DNA from: Lentzea xinjiangensis
GTDB lineage: Bacteria; Actinomycetota; Actinomycetes; Mycobacteriales; Pseudonocardiaceae
Assembly: GCF_900110955.1 (NCBI RefSeq)
Contig: NZ_FOFR01000012.1
Location: forward strand, 186,001 to 250,000
DNA length: 64,000 bases
Reading direction: 5' to 3'
The position numbers and the translations under genes are program-made. The notes under the pieces are model-generated. The model did not search any database and was not told where the DNA came from. It saw nothing but the letters and a program-made list of their open reading frames with translations. Positions 1-8,919 of this stretch are shown one piece after another. The first letter of the stretch is position 1, and the number at the start of each line of letters is the position of its first letter.

Positions 1-1
1 G

Positions 2-367
2 GCCGACATCACGCCGGTCGACCCGGCGCAGTTCGCCGCGCCGCTCGGGTACTTCGTGATCGGCTACCTCGACGGCCTGCCGGTCGCGTGCGGTGGCTGG
101 CGGGTGAGCGACGAGGTCGCGGGCGCCGCCGAGATCAAGCGGATGTACGTGGTCGACTCCGCGCGCGGCAAGGGCTTCTCGCGGCTCGTGCTCGCCGACC
201 TGGAGGCGACCGCGCGCGCGGCGGGCATCGAGCGGATGGTGCTGGAAACCGGGATCCGCCAGCCGGAGGCGGTCAGCCTCTACACGACCAGCGGCTACGA
301 GCGGATCGCGAACTTCGGCGTGTACCGCGACCACCCGGACAGCCGTTGCTACGGCAAGTCGTTGTAG
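2..367 (+). CDS. GNAT family N-acetyltransferase, 5' end outside the window
   Basis: Partial gene whose start lies before base 1; the visible reading frame opens at base 2 and stops with TAG at 365-367. The sequence shows the core of a GNAT fold: a beta strand ending in KRMYVVDSARGKGFS, which holds the acetyl-CoA pyrophosphate-binding R-G-K-G motif, then an amphipathic helix, and a C-terminal SLYTTSGYERI element typical of the family's last strand-helix. Members move an acetyl group from acetyl-CoA to an amine; the substrate cannot be read from this fragment. It ends 10 bp before the next gene on the same strand, so the two are probably co-transcribed. Confidence 0.85.
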   Translation, partial: ADITPVDPAQFAAPLGYFVIGYLDGLPVACGGWRVSDEVAGAAEIKRMYVVDSARGKGFSRLVLADLEATARAAGIERMVLETGIRQPEAVSLYTTSGYERIANFGVYRDHPDSRCYGKSL

Positions 368-377
368 GTTCGGGCGC

Positions 378-899
378 ATGGCCATCTATGCGTTGGGGGA
401 CTACACGCCGGAGATCCACCCGGACGCGTACGTGCACCCGGATGCGACGGTGATCGGTGACGTGCGCATCGGCGCCTACTCGTCGGTGTGGCCGCAAGCC
501 GTGCTGCGCGGCGACTACGGGCGCATCGTCGTCGGTGAGCGCACGTCCGTCCAGGACGGCACGGTGATCCACTGCACCGAGGTCCACCCCGTGCACATCG
601 GTTCGTCCTGCGTCATCGGGCACAACGTGCACATCGAGGGCGCGACGGTTGCCGACGACTGCCTCATCGCGTCGGGTTCGGTGGTGCTCAACGGGTCGAT
701 CGTGGAGAAGGGCGCGATCGTCGGCGCCGGTGCGGTGGTCTCGTTCGACGGCCACGTCCGCGAACGCACGATGGTGCTCGGGGTGCCCGCCCGCGAACGG
801 GCCGGACACGTTGTGCCAGAACAGGCTTGGGCGTTCATCGTCGAGAAGTACGTCCAGAACATCGCGTTGTACCGGGAGAAGCTCCGTCGGCTCGATTGA
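378..899 (+). CDS. gamma-class carbonic anhydrase-like left-handed beta-helix protein
   Basis: A 173-residue protein built of hexapeptide repeats (for example the runs around [11 protein letters not shown] and [12 protein letters not shown]), the left-handed beta-helix of the gamma-carbonic anhydrase (Cam, CaiE, PaaY, YrdA) family, with the usual short C-terminal helix. Two candidate zinc histidines are visible at His65 (TVIHCTE) and His82 (IGHN). The third ligand, which in Cam and YrdA follows five residues later (GHxxxxHG), is replaced: the segment reads GHNVHIEG, so Glu87 sits at that position and a histidine falls at 85 instead. Carbonic anhydrase activity is therefore doubtful; a trimeric acyltransferase-like or structural role is possible. 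The ATG start is 10 bp after the preceding gene. Confidence 0.88.
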   Translation: MAIYALGDYTPEIHPDAYVHPDATVIGDVRIGAYSSVWPQAVLRGDYGRIVVGERTSVQDGTVIHCTEVHPVHIGSSCVIGHNVHIEGATVADDCLIASGSVVLNGSIVEKGAIVGAGAVVSFDGHVRERTMVLGVPARERAGHVVPEQAWAFIVEKYVQNIALYREKLRRLD

Positions 900-919
900 G
901 TGAGATAGGGTTCACAGCC

Positions 920-1594
920 GTGGCTCGTCCTCTCAACGAAGTTGTCGAAGCCGGCTGGGCTGAAGCTCTCGCCCCGGTAGCCGACCAGATCGCCGCCATG
1001 GGTGAGTTCCTGCGCGCGGAGGTCGCCGCCGGCCGCACCTACCTGCCCGCGGGCGAGAACGTGCTGCGCGCGTTCAAGCAGCCGTTCCACCAGGTGAAGG
1101 TGCTCATCGTCGGGCAGGACCCGTACCCGACGCCCGGCCACGCGGTCGGCCTGTCGTTCTCGGTGGCCCCCGACGTCCGGCCGATCCCGAAGTCGCTGGT
1201 CAACATCTACAAGGAGTACTCGGAGGACCTGGGTTACCCGCTGCCGTCCAACGGCGACCTGACGCCGTGGTCCGAGCGCGGTGTGCTGCTGCTCAACAGG
1301 GCGCTGACCGTGCAGCCCGGCAAGGCCAACTCCCACCAGGGCAAGGGCTGGGAGGCGGTGACCGAGCAGGCCATCAAGGCGCTGGCGGCCAGGGACGCAC
1401 CCCTGGTCTCGATCCTGTGGGGCCGCAACGCGCGCAACCTGCGCCCGCTGCTGGAACCGTTGCCCGCCATCGAGTCCGCGCACCCGTCGCCGTTGTCCGC
1501 GCACTCCGGGTTCTTCGGCTCGAAGCCGTTCAGCCGCGCCAACGAGCTGCTGGAGAAGCAGGGCGCCGAGCCGATCGACTGGAAGCTGCCGTAG
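920..1594 (+). CDS. ung: uracil-DNA glycosylase (family 1)
   Basis: Removes uracil from DNA as the first step of base excision repair. The 224-residue protein carries family-1 motif [17 protein letters not shown], with catalytic Asp67, and motif [15 protein letters not shown], with the leucine-loop His188. The GTG at 920 gives a product of normal family length; an in-frame start further upstream would lie inside the previous gene and add unconserved sequence. Its place two genes before the fakA-like gene and recG matches the conserved actinobacterial order. Confidence 0.97.
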   Translation: MARPLNEVVEAGWAEALAPVADQIAAMGEFLRAEVAAGRTYLPAGENVLRAFKQPFHQVKVLIVGQDPYPTPGHAVGLSFSVAPDVRPIPKSLVNIYKEYSEDLGYPLPSNGDLTPWSERGVLLLNRALTVQPGKANSHQGKGWEAVTEQAIKALAARDAPLVSILWGRNARNLRPLLEPLPAIESAHPSPLSAHSGFFGSKPFSRANELLEKQGAEPIDWKLP

Positions 1595-1620
1595 TTCCGC
1601 GGGCTGAACGCGATCTGAGG

Positions 1621-2796
1621 TTGACGGCCGCGGGAGCGGCCGTCTCCGAGTTCGGCAACTCGTTGTCGCTGCTCGTCCTGCTCTTCTGGGCCACGCCGAT
1701 CAGCCCGCTCCTGGTCGCGGCGATCCTCATCGCGGAGCTCCTGCCGTTGGTGCTCGGCGCACCGCTGGCGGGCGCTCTCGTCGACCGGCTGCCCAACCGG
1801 CGTCTGCTGATCATCGCGCTGTTGTTGCAGGGCGTCGCGATCACGGCCATCGCCCCGCTCATGGGCCAGCCCGCCTTGGTGGTGGCGCTGGTGCTCGTCT
1901 CCGGTTGCGGCCGTGCGGTCGCGCACCCCTCGACGTCCGCTCTCATGCCGCACATCGTGGGCGAGGAAGAAGCGACGCGTGGTTATGCGTGGCTGGCCAC
2001 CGCGCGCAGTGTCGGCAACATCTCCGGCGTCACGGGTGGTGCGTTGCTCGCCGGGATCTTCGGTCATCCCACCGCGTTGCTCATCGACGGCTGCACGTTC
2101 CTCGCGTACGCGGCGTTGATGGCGTTCGTGCGGTCGGAACGCAGGCCTTCCGGCGAACACGCGGAACGGCCGAGCGCGCTCGCCGGCATTCGACACGTGC
2201 GCGGGGATCCCGTGCTGCTCGCGACCACCACCGGGCTGGCGTTCTTCGTCGGCGCGGTCGTGGTGATCAACGTGGCTGATCCCGCGTTCGTGCGGTTCGT
2301 GCTGCACGGCGACGAGTTCCTGCTGGGTGCCATGCAGGCGTGCTGGATGATCGGCATGATCGTCGGCAGCAGGCTGGCCGTGCGGCTGACCACCGTCCCG
2401 CGGGTCGCCCACGCGTTGGCGATCACCGGCGTCACCACGGGGATCGCGGTGCTGCTCCCGGCGATCTTCCCGTTCGTCCTGACCGCCGGGATCGGCTGGT
2501 TCATCGGCGGTGTGTCGAACGGGGTCGACAACGTCTCGATGAACGCCATCGTCCGGATGCGCACGCCCGAGGAGATGCGCGGGCGGGCGTTCGCCGCCGT
2601 CGGCTCGATGGTGACCGGGGCGAACCTGCTCGGCACCGCGGCGGCCGGTGGGTTGCTGCTCGTCATGGGGCCGCGGGCGGTGTTCGCGCTGGGCGGCACC
2701 GGTGCGCTGCTCAGCGGAGCGGCCTGCCTGGTCTTCGTGCACCGGGCCCTGAAACGCGGGAAGAGCCCGGCCGGAGCCGGGCTCTTCCCGAGATAA
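1621..2796 (+). CDS. MFS transporter, drug-exporter type
   Basis: About 391 residues with roughly twelve hydrophobic segments and the MFS signature after the second helix (GALVDRLPNRRLL, a D-R-x-x-x-R variant), like the MFS_3/enterobactin-exporter branch of 12-helix exporters. Substrate unknown. The start is uncertain: TTG at 1621 is the first ordinary start after the ung stop, but the typical MFS N-terminal sequence (ERDLRLTAAGAAVSEFGNS) continues upstream in the same frame into the end of ung, so translation may begin inside ung and be coupled to it. The last codons lie inside a strong 14-bp hairpin (see terminator at 2758). Confidence 0.87.
   Translation: MTAAGAAVSEFGNSLSLLVLLFWATPISPLLVAAILIAELLPLVLGAPLAGALVDRLPNRRLLIIALLLQGVAITAIAPLMGQPALVVALVLVSGCGRAVAHPSTSALMPHIVGEEEATRGYAWLATARSVGNISGVTGGALLAGIFGHPTALLIDGCTFLAYAALMAFVRSERRPSGEHAERPSALAGIRHVRGDPVLLATTTGLAFFVGAVVVINVADPAFVRFVLHGDEFLLGAMQACWMIGMIVGSRLAVRLTTVPRVAHALAITGVTTGIAVLLPAIFPFVLTAGIGWFIGGVSNGVDNVSMNAIVRMRTPEEMRGRAFAAVGSMVTGANLLGTAAAGGLLLVMGPRAVFALGGTGALLSGAACLVFVHRALKRGKSPAGAGLFPR
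2758..2789. terminator. bidirectional hairpin between MFS gene and rpmB
   Basis: A perfect 14-bp inverted repeat (GGGAAGAGCCCGGC at 2758-2771 and its complement at 2776-2789) with a CGGA loop. It separates two convergent genes and can act in both directions. It lies inside the coding sequence of the MFS gene, encoding residues close to its C-terminus. No run of T follows, as is common in high-GC actinobacteria. Confidence 0.75.
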
Positions 2797-2812
2797 CGAA
2801 CTGTGGCGGTGA

Positions 2813-3004
2813 TCAGCCGCGCACGACCTTGCCGGCCTTCAGGCAGGACGTGCACACGTTGATGCGCTGGCGCTGCGAGGCCGAGACCTTCGCGCGCACG
2901 GACTGGATGTTCGGGTTCCAGCGGCGGTTCGTCTTCCGCTGGGAGTGCGAAACCGAATGGCCGAAGCCCGGCCCCTTGCCACAGACGTCGCACACGGCAG
3001 CCAC
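2813..3004 (-). CDS. rpmB: 50S ribosomal protein L28 (zinc-ribbon form)
   Basis: Large-subunit ribosomal protein. The 63-residue product starts [14 protein letters not shown] after the initiator and ends [13 protein letters not shown]; the two CxxC pairs make it the zinc-binding (C+) form. Two GTG codons are possible: 3011-3013 and 3002-3004 (both on the minus strand). The second is preceded by AAGGAG at an 8-base spacing, whereas the first overlaps that ribosome-binding site, so the second is chosen. It diverges from the fakA-like gene, the usual actinobacterial arrangement. Confidence 0.95.
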   Translation of the reverse strand: MAAVCDVCGKGPGFGHSVSHSQRKTNRRWNPNIQSVRAKVSASQRQRINVCTSCLKAGKVVRG

Positions 3005-3099
3005 GTCAGCCACTCCTTCAGGTTCCTCAAGCGGTGAGTCTCGCGTCCCGGTGGGCGCGCAAGCGTGCACAAGCCTCAACCGGGCACGGCAACCCGATC

Positions 3100-3129
3100 A
3101 GGGTAGCCGGTGGCCTCACCTGCGACCAA
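3100..3129 (-). promoter_or_regulatory. candidate rpmB promoter
   Basis: On the minus strand a TTGGTC (-35, bases 3129-3124) is followed after 18 bases by TACCCT (-10, 3105-3100), a reasonable match to an actinobacterial housekeeping promoter. This leaves a leader of about 90 bases before rpmB. Prediction by pattern only. Confidence 0.4.
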
Positions 3130-3152
3130 ACCGGGTGGATACTCTCGCCGCC

Positions 3153-4763
3153 ATGCAGGTCATGGACGCGGTCGCGGTGCGCAGGTGGGCGGACGCCTGC
3201 GTGCGGACGCTGGACGCCAACCGGGAGTCGATCGACCAGATCAACGTCTTCCCCGTCCCGGACGGCGACACCGGCACGAACCTGCTGCACACCATGCAGT
3301 CGGCGCTCGACGCGCTGCTGCGCTCGCCCATGTCCTCGGTGGGCGACGCGCTGGGCGCGCTGGCCCGCGGCGCGCTCGCCGGGGCCCGCGGCAACTCCGG
3401 CGTCATCCTGTCGCAGGTGCTCAGAGGCCTCGCCGAGGCCGTGCAGGAGGTGTCCGTCATCACGGGGTCCGCGCTGCGCAAAGCCCTGCACCGGGCCGAC
3501 GAGCTCGCGACCGCCGCCGTGTCCCAGCCGGTCCCCGGCACGGTGCTGACCGTGCTGCACGCCGCGTCCGAGGCCGCTCGCGACTGCCCGTCCGATGAGC
3601 TCGACGAGGTGGTGGTGGCGGCGTCGCGCGCGAGCGCGGTCGCGTTGGCCGACACGCCCCGTCAGCTCGCCGTGCTGGCCAAGGCGGGCGTCGTCGACGC
3701 CGGCGGACGCGGCCTGGTTGTGTTGTTGGACACACTGGCCGCGGTGATCACCGGTCAGGCCGTGGAGACACCGGCGGACACGCCGTTGCCGCCGCGCACG
3801 CCCGAGTCGCTGACGACCGAGCGCGAGAGCGGGTCGCCGGAGTTCGAGTACGAGGTCATGTACCTGGTCGACGAGACCTCCGAAGACCTCATGACCGGGC
3901 TCCGCTCCACGCTGGCCATGTTCGGCGACTGCGTGTCGGTCGTGGGCGACGGCGCTTCGTTGTGGACCGTGCACGTGCACTGCAACGACATCGGCGCGGT
4001 CATCGAGGCGGGTGTGCGCGTCGGGCGTCCGCACCGCATCACGGTGGCGCGGTTCGCCGACCAGATCACCGCACAGGCGTCCCGTTTCGTGCGCGACCGG
4101 GCGATCGTCGTGGTGGTGAGCGGGGCCGTGGACCTGTTCCGCGCGGAAGGCGCCACGGTGTTCGACCTGGCCTCTTCTTCGGCCACCTCAACGGATCTGT
4201 TGTCGGCCATCGTGTCGACGCGCGCGCGTCACGTCGCGGTGCTGCCCGGCGATCCGAGCATCCGCGAGGTCTTGGACGAAGCCGTGGCCTACGCACAAGC
4301 CGCAGGGCAGGACGTGGTGGTGGTGCCGACGTTCTCACCAGTGCAGGCGCTTGCGGCGTTGGCGGTGCATGACTCGTCGCGCCGCGCCGGTGACGACGTC
4401 GTGGCGATGGCCGAGGCCGCTGCCGCCACCCGGCGCGGCGAGCTCGCCATCGCCGCCGACGAGGCCATCACCTGGGTCGGCCGCTGCCAGCCCGGCGACC
4501 TGCTGGGCATGCTCGACGGCGAGGTCGTGCTGATCGAGGCCGGTCCGGCGACGCCGGAGTCGGTGATGGACCTGTCCTGCCGCCTGGTCGACCGGATGCT
4601 GGCGGGCGGCGGCGAGCTGGTGACCGTGATCCTGGGCGCCGAGTGCCCGGACGGCCTGGCGGACGTGCTGGAGGACCACCTGCGGGTCACCCATCCGGAG
4701 GTGGAGGTGACGGCGTACCCGGGTGGTCAGCCGGACGCCGTCATCTTTGTCGGTGTCGAGTAG
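3153..4763 (+). CDS. DAK2/DegV-type kinase-like protein, FakA family
   Basis: A 536-residue protein of the YloV/FakA family. The N-terminal DAK2 (DhaL-like) domain opens with NVFPVPDGDTGTN (residues 31-43); the aspartates at 37 and 39 are the Mg-ATP ligands of that fold. A middle linker and a C-terminal DegV-like region follow. In Firmicutes FakA is the ATP-binding subunit of fatty-acid kinase and works with a FakB lipid carrier; no fakB is in this window, so the physiological substrate is inferred only. It lies 14 bp before recG, an arrangement conserved in actinobacteria. ATG 3153 is chosen because the DAK2 helix begins immediately after it; longer in-frame translation would read through the rpmB promoter region. 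Confidence 0.87.
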   Translation: MQVMDAVAVRRWADACVRTLDANRESIDQINVFPVPDGDTGTNLLHTMQSALDALLRSPMSSVGDALGALARGALAGARGNSGVILSQVLRGLAEAVQEVSVITGSALRKALHRADELATAAVSQPVPGTVLTVLHAASEAARDCPSDELDEVVVAASRASAVALADTPRQLAVLAKAGVVDAGGRGLVVLLDTLAAVITGQAVETPADTPLPPRTPESLTTERESGSPEFEYEVMYLVDETSEDLMTGLRSTLAMFGDCVSVVGDGASLWTVHVHCNDIGAVIEAGVRVGRPHRITVARFADQITAQASRFVRDRAIVVVVSGAVDLFRAEGATVFDLASSSATSTDLLSAIVSTRARHVAVLPGDPSIREVLDEAVAYAQAAGQDVVVVPTFSPVQALAALAVHDSSRRAGDDVVAMAEAAAATRRGELAIAADEAITWVGRCQPGDLLGMLDGEVVLIEAGPATPESVMDLSCRLVDRMLAGGGELVTVILGAECPDGLADVLEDHLRVTHPEVEVTAYPGGQPDAVIFVGVE

Positions 4764-4777
4764 TTCAATGGGGCGCG

Positions 4778-6934
4778 ATGATCTCCTTCGACGACAAGCT
4801 GCAGCCGCTGCTCGGCAAGAAGACCGCCGACGCGCTGGAGACCGGCCTCGGCCTCACGACGGTCGGTGACCTGCTGCGCCACTACCCGCGCCGCTACGAC
4901 GAGCGCGGAAAGCTCACCGACATCCGCTCGCTCGAGATCGACGAGCACGTGACGGTGCAGGCCGAGGTGCGCAAGTGCGTCAAGCGCCAGATGAAGGCGC
5001 GCCGCGGCCAGATGACCGAGGCCGTGATCACGGACGGCACCTCCGAGCTGCACCTCGTGTTCTTCGGCAAGGTGGCGTTCGTGGCGGAGCAGGAGCTCCT
5101 GCCGGGCACGCGCGCGCTGTTCGCCGGCAAGGTCGGCCGCTACCGGCAGAACCTGCAACTGGTGCACCCGGCGTTCGAGGTCCTCACCCCCGAGCAGGAC
5201 GGCTCGTCGTTCCTGCAGGCCTTCCTGCCGGTCTACCCGGCGTCGCAGCACATCAACACGTGGAACATCGCCAACTGCGTGAAGCAGCTGCTGGAGATCT
5301 GGGACGGTGTGCCGGAGGACCCGCTGCCCGCCGCGTTCCGCGAGGAGCACGGCCTGATCGGCCTGGAGGAGGCGCTGCGGTCGATCCACCGGCCGGAGAG
5401 CTGGGCGCAGATCTCGGTGGCGCAGCAGCGGCTGAAGTGGGACGAGGCGCTGGCCGTCCAGCTCACCCTGGCCCAGCGCCGCAAGGCTTCCACGGCCCGT
5501 CCCGCGCCGTCCTGCGCCCGCCGGTCCGGCGGCATCCTGGACGCGTTCGACGCGCGGCTGCCGTTCACGCTGACCAAGGGGCAGGTGGAGGTCGGCGAGC
5601 AGATCGCCGCGGACCTGGAGTCGGTCGTGCCGATGAACCGGCTGCTGCAGGGGGAGGTGGGCTCGGGCAAGACCATGGTCGCGTTGCGGGCGATGTTGCA
5701 GGCCGTCGACTCCGGCCGGCAGGCGGCGATGCTCGCGCCCACCGAGGTCCTCGCGGCCCAGCACGCCCGTTCGCTGCGGGAGATGCTCGGCGACCTCGCC
5801 CAGGCGGGTCAGCTCGGCGGTGCGGAGGACGCGACCCGCGTGACGCTGCTGACGGGCTCGATGAACACGGCCCAGCGCCGCCAGGCGCTGCTCGACATCG
5901 TGACCGGCGAGGCGGGCATCGTCGTCGGCACGCACGCGATCATCCAGGAGAAGGTGGAGTTCCACTCGCTCGGCCTCGTCGTCGTCGACGAGCAACACCG
6001 CTTCGGCGTGGAGCAACGCGCGGCGCTGAGCGCACGGGGGGAGAAGGAGAACCCGCACGTGCTGGTGATGACGGCGACCCCGATCCCGCGCACGGTGGCC
6101 ATGACTGTCTACGGCGACCTGGAGGTGTCGGCCCTGCGCGAGCTGCCCGGCGGCCGCTCACCGATCAAGACCTCGGTGGTGCCCGTCCGCGAGAAGCCCG
6201 CGTGGCTCGACCGCGCGTTCGCCCGCGTGCGGGAAGAGGTCGCCGCCGGCCACCAGGCGTACTTCGTGTGCCCGCGCATCGGCGACGAGGAACCGGCGAA
6301 GTCCGGCGACGACGAGAAGCGCCCGGCCCTGTCCGTGATCGACGTGGCGACCATGCTGGCGCAGGGCCCGTTGCGCGGCCTGCGCGTGGAGATCCTGCAC
6401 GGCCGCATGCCCCCCGACGAGAAGGACGCCGTGATGCGCGCCTTCGCCGCCAACGAGGTCCAGGTGCTGGTCGCCACCACCGTCATCGAGGTCGGCGTCA
6501 ACGTCCCGAACGCCACCGTCATGGCCATCATGGACGCCGACCGCTTCGGCGTCTCGCAGCTCCACCAGCTCCGCGGCCGGGTGGGCCGGGGCAGCGCCCC
6601 CGGCCTGTGCCTGCTGGTGACGGAGATGCCGGAGATGACGGCCACGATGGAGCGCCTGCGCGCCGTCGAGTCCACCCTGGACGGCTTCGAACTGGCCCAG
6701 CTCGACCTCGAGCTGCGCCGCGAGGGCGACATCCTCGGCGCCGCGCAGTCGGGCCGCCGCTCGGCGCTCAAGATGCTCTCCCTGCTGCGCGACGAGGACA
6801 TCATCGCCGACGCGCGGGCGGCGGCTCAGACCGTGGTGGACGCGGACCCCGACCTGGAGCAGCACCCCGGGCTGGCGGGGATGGTGGCCACGCTGCTGAC
6901 GGAGGAGCGGGCGGAGTTCCTGGAGAAGGCCTAG
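4778..6934 (+). CDS. recG: ATP-dependent DNA helicase RecG
   Basis: Superfamily 2 translocase that remodels stalled forks and branch-migrates Holliday junctions. The 718-residue protein has an N-terminal wedge/OB region (about 1-230), Walker A GSGKT at 295-299, a DEQH box at 404-407 (RecG-type motif II), and the C-terminal helicase lobe with the conserved QLRGRVGRG. Length is normal for actinobacterial RecG. Start ATG 4778 lies 14 bp after the fakA-like gene. It is terminated by a strong hairpin shared with the convergent filament-protein gene. Confidence 0.97.
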   Translation: MISFDDKLQPLLGKKTADALETGLGLTTVGDLLRHYPRRYDERGKLTDIRSLEIDEHVTVQAEVRKCVKRQMKARRGQMTEAVITDGTSELHLVFFGKVAFVAEQELLPGTRALFAGKVGRYRQNLQLVHPAFEVLTPEQDGSSFLQAFLPVYPASQHINTWNIANCVKQLLEIWDGVPEDPLPAAFREEHGLIGLEEALRSIHRPESWAQISVAQQRLKWDEALAVQLTLAQRRKASTARPAPSCARRSGGILDAFDARLPFTLTKGQVEVGEQIAADLESVVPMNRLLQGEVGSGKTMVALRAMLQAVDSGRQAAMLAPTEVLAAQHARSLREMLGDLAQAGQLGGAEDATRVTLLTGSMNTAQRRQALLDIVTGEAGIVVGTHAIIQEKVEFHSLGLVVVDEQHRFGVEQRAALSARGEKENPHVLVMTATPIPRTVAMTVYGDLEVSALRELPGGRSPIKTSVVPVREKPAWLDRAFARVREEVAAGHQAYFVCPRIGDEEPAKSGDDEKRPALSVIDVATMLAQGPLRGLRVEILHGRMPPDEKDAVMRAFAANEVQVLVATTVIEVGVNVPNATVMAIMDADRFGVSQLHQLRGRVGRGSAPGLCLLVTEMPEMTATMERLRAVESTLDGFELAQLDLELRREGDILGAAQSGRRSALKMLSLLRDEDIIADARAAAQTVVDADPDLEQHPGLAGMVATLLTEERAEFLEKA

Positions 6935-7043
6935 CGGGCGGGGCGTGCCGGGACGCGTCGAGGCGTCGGCGTTCCCGCGGCCACCGGTTGCCAGGGCCGG
7001 ACGGCGCCCGGCTCACAGCCACGAGCGCGTCGAGCCACGCGAA

Positions 7044-7080
7044 ACGGCGGCCGCCACGCAGATCGCGTGGCGGCCGCCGT
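7044..7080. terminator. bidirectional terminator between recG and the coiled-coil gene
   Basis: A perfect 16-bp inverted repeat (7044-7059 with 7065-7080, core GGCGGCCGCCACGC) closed by a 5-base loop AGATC. It sits between two convergent genes and can end transcription from both. On the minus strand it is followed by a short TTTC. Confidence 0.85.
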
Positions 7081-7093
7081 CGTCCGTCTGAGC

Positions 7094-8686
7094 TCAGTTC
7101 TTCCGCTGCGGCTTCGGCAACTGCTCGGTCTTGGCCTCGCGCGGATCGCGGGCCGCGGCGGCGTCACCGGTACCGCGGTCCTTGCCGGACCTGTCGCCGG
7201 AGCGGTCCTGACCGGCGCCGTTCCCACCGGAGCGATCCCCGCCGGAGCGATCCCCGCCGGGGCGGTCCTGACCGGAGCGGTCCTGACCGGCGCCGTTCCC
7301 GCCGGAGCGATCCCCGCCCGAGCGGTCCCCGCCGGAGCGGTCCTGACCGGCGACGTCCCCACCGGAGCGATCCCCGCCGGAGCGTTCCCCACCGGAACCC
7401 TCGTCCCCGGAGCCGTCCTCCAACGGCTTCAACACCGACATGGCCGCCTCCACGGCAGCCTGCACGGCGTGGAACTGCGTGGCGAGGTTGTCGTGCGCCG
7501 ACCGCAGCGAAGCTTCCTTCTCCGCCGCCGCGGCTGCCCGCTGGTCCGCCTCCGCCACGGCGGCCGCCGACTTCTCCTCGGCCTCGCGCACGAGCTTGGA
7601 GGTGCGCGTCTCGGCGTCGCGGACCAGTGAGGTGGCCTTCTCCTCGGCCGCGTGCACGGTCGCGCTCGCCTTGTGCTTGGCCTCCTCGACGGTGGCCTCC
7701 GCCTTGTCCAGGGCTTCGCGCAGGGCCGTCGCCGCCTTCTCCTCCGCGGCGCTGACCAGCGCGGTGGCCTGCGCGGACGCGTCGGAGGTGGTCTGCTCCG
7801 CCTTGGCCAGCGACTCGGCTTCGAGGTCGGCGAGGGTCTTCTCGGTCTCCGCGCGCTTCGCCTCGAGCTCGGTGTCGAGCTTGCTCAGCGCCTCGGCCCG
7901 CTTGGTCTCGGCGTCGGTGGTGATGCGCTCGGCCTCGGCCCGCGCGTCGGCCAGCACCTTCTCGTGCTCGGCGGTCAGCGTCGACTTGAGGCCGTCGTAC
8001 TCCTTGTCCAGCTCGTCGTGGTACGCCTTGTACTTGGCGTCGAGCTCGGTGCGGCGGGCGTCCAGCTCGGCCGACTTCTGCTCGAACTCGGCGGTGACGC
8101 GCTCGTGGTCCGCGCGGAGCTCGGCGACCAGGGCCTCGTGGTCGGCGACGAGCTTCGCCTGCAACGCCTTGTGCTCGGCCTCCAGCTCGGCGCGGCGGGC
8201 GGCGAACTTCTGGTCCAGCTCGGCGTTGCGCTGCTGGTAGGTGAGTTCGAGCTGCTTGCGGCGGGCCTCGGTCTCGGCGAGCAGGCGCTGGTGGGCCTCG
8301 CGCTGCTCCGCGGCCCACTTCTCGGCCTCGCCGCGGGTCGCGGCGGCCTTGTCGAGGGCGTCCTTGCGGATGTCCGCGATCTCTTCCTCGGCCAGGCTCA
8401 TCATGACGCGCACGCGCTCGGTGACGTTCGACGCGCTCACGGGGCTGTTCGCCAGGTTCGACAGCTGCATCTTGGTCTTGTCGAGATCGGCGCGCATGGA
8501 GTTCAACATCTTCGTGAGCTCCGCCACCTGCGCGGCGGCCGCGTCACGGGCGCGGTTCGAGTTCTTGAGGTCGAACTCCAGGCGGGTGACGCGCTCGTTC
8601 ACCTGGCGTTGGTTGTATCCACGGAGGACAACGTCGAAATGCGGTGTGCGGGCAGTAGGCTGCCCGGCTCCATCAGCCCCGGCCAT
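7094..8686 (-). CDS. filament-type coiled-coil protein with a Ser-Gly-Gly-Asp-Arg repeat tail
   Basis: A 530-residue protein with three parts. Residues about 10-45 (FDVVLRGYNQRQVNERV) resemble the membrane/pole-binding start of DivIVA and of the Streptomyces Scy/FilP-type 'cellulose-binding' proteins. Residues about 45-440 are almost continuous heptad coiled coil rich in Ala, Glu and Lys. The tail (about 445-515) is a low-complexity run of G-G-D-R-S pentads ending in a basic KPQRKN. Such proteins form cytoskeletal filaments guiding polar growth; that role is inferred. ATG at 8686 is used because everything before it is unconserved and lies in the divergent promoter with pyc. Start to start distance to pyc is 233 bp. 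Confidence 0.83.
   Translation of the reverse strand: MAGADGAGQPTARTPHFDVVLRGYNQRQVNERVTRLEFDLKNSNRARDAAAAQVAELTKMLNSMRADLDKTKMQLSNLANSPVSASNVTERVRVMMSLAEEEIADIRKDALDKAAATRGEAEKWAAEQREAHQRLLAETEARRKQLELTYQQRNAELDQKFAARRAELEAEHKALQAKLVADHEALVAELRADHERVTAEFEQKSAELDARRTELDAKYKAYHDELDKEYDGLKSTLTAEHEKVLADARAEAERITTDAETKRAEALSKLDTELEAKRAETEKTLADLEAESLAKAEQTTSDASAQATALVSAAEEKAATALREALDKAEATVEEAKHKASATVHAAEEKATSLVRDAETRTSKLVREAEEKSAAAVAEADQRAAAAAEKEASLRSAHDNLATQFHAVQAAVEAAMSVLKPLEDGSGDEGSGGERSGGDRSGGDVAGQDRSGGDRSGGDRSGGNGAGQDRSGQDRPGGDRSGGDRSGGNGAGQDRSGDRSGKDRGTGDAAAARDPREAKTEQLPKPQRKN
7185..7400. repeat. 15-bp tandem repeat coding for (Ser-Gly-Gly-Asp-Arg)n
   Basis: On the plus strand the unit is close to GGAGCGATCCCCGCC or GGAGCGGTCCTGACC, repeated about fourteen times in frame. 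A higher-order duplication of roughly 60-75 bp is visible: the peptide order DRSGGDRSGGNGAGQDRSG occurs twice. Repeat number is likely to vary between strains through slippage. Confidence 0.88.
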
Positions 8687-8919
8687 ATGGCTCACCCTAC
8701 CGAGATCACTCCCAAGATCGTCACTCGATCTGGTTAAACCCACTACCGGTCGGAGTCTGACCGGGTGGCGGGTGGCCGCTCGGCTCACACCACGCGAGAA
8801 TCGGCGTGAGCAAGAACGATCAGGATGACACCCATCACGTGAGACAGTTCTCCCACCAGGCAAGAGTCGCGCGGTAACGTGCCGGAACTGACCGCCGAGC
8901 AACACCGGGAGGGCTACGG
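8687..8919. other. divergent intergenic region, coiled-coil gene / pyc
   Basis: 233 bp with no credible reading frame; it must hold both promoters. A ribosome-binding site GGGAGGG lies 7 bases before the pyc ATG. I see no clear palindromic operator or convincing -35/-10 pair. Confidence 0.5.

Noticed and set aside
1591..1640. Possible frameshift at the MFS N-terminus
   Set aside because: The conserved N-terminal sequence runs on in the same frame upstream of TTG 1621, so the likely explanation is a start inside ung rather than a frameshift.
7185..7400. Possible CRISPR-like direct repeats
   Set aside because: The repeat has a 15-bp unit with no unique spacers and lies in frame within a coding sequence.
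7067..7630. Plus-strand frame with repeated TGAVPTGAIPAGA resembling a pentapeptide-repeat protein
   Set aside because: It is the reverse complement of the SGGDR repeat of the filament gene; the minus-strand frame has a full coiled-coil domain and this one has none.
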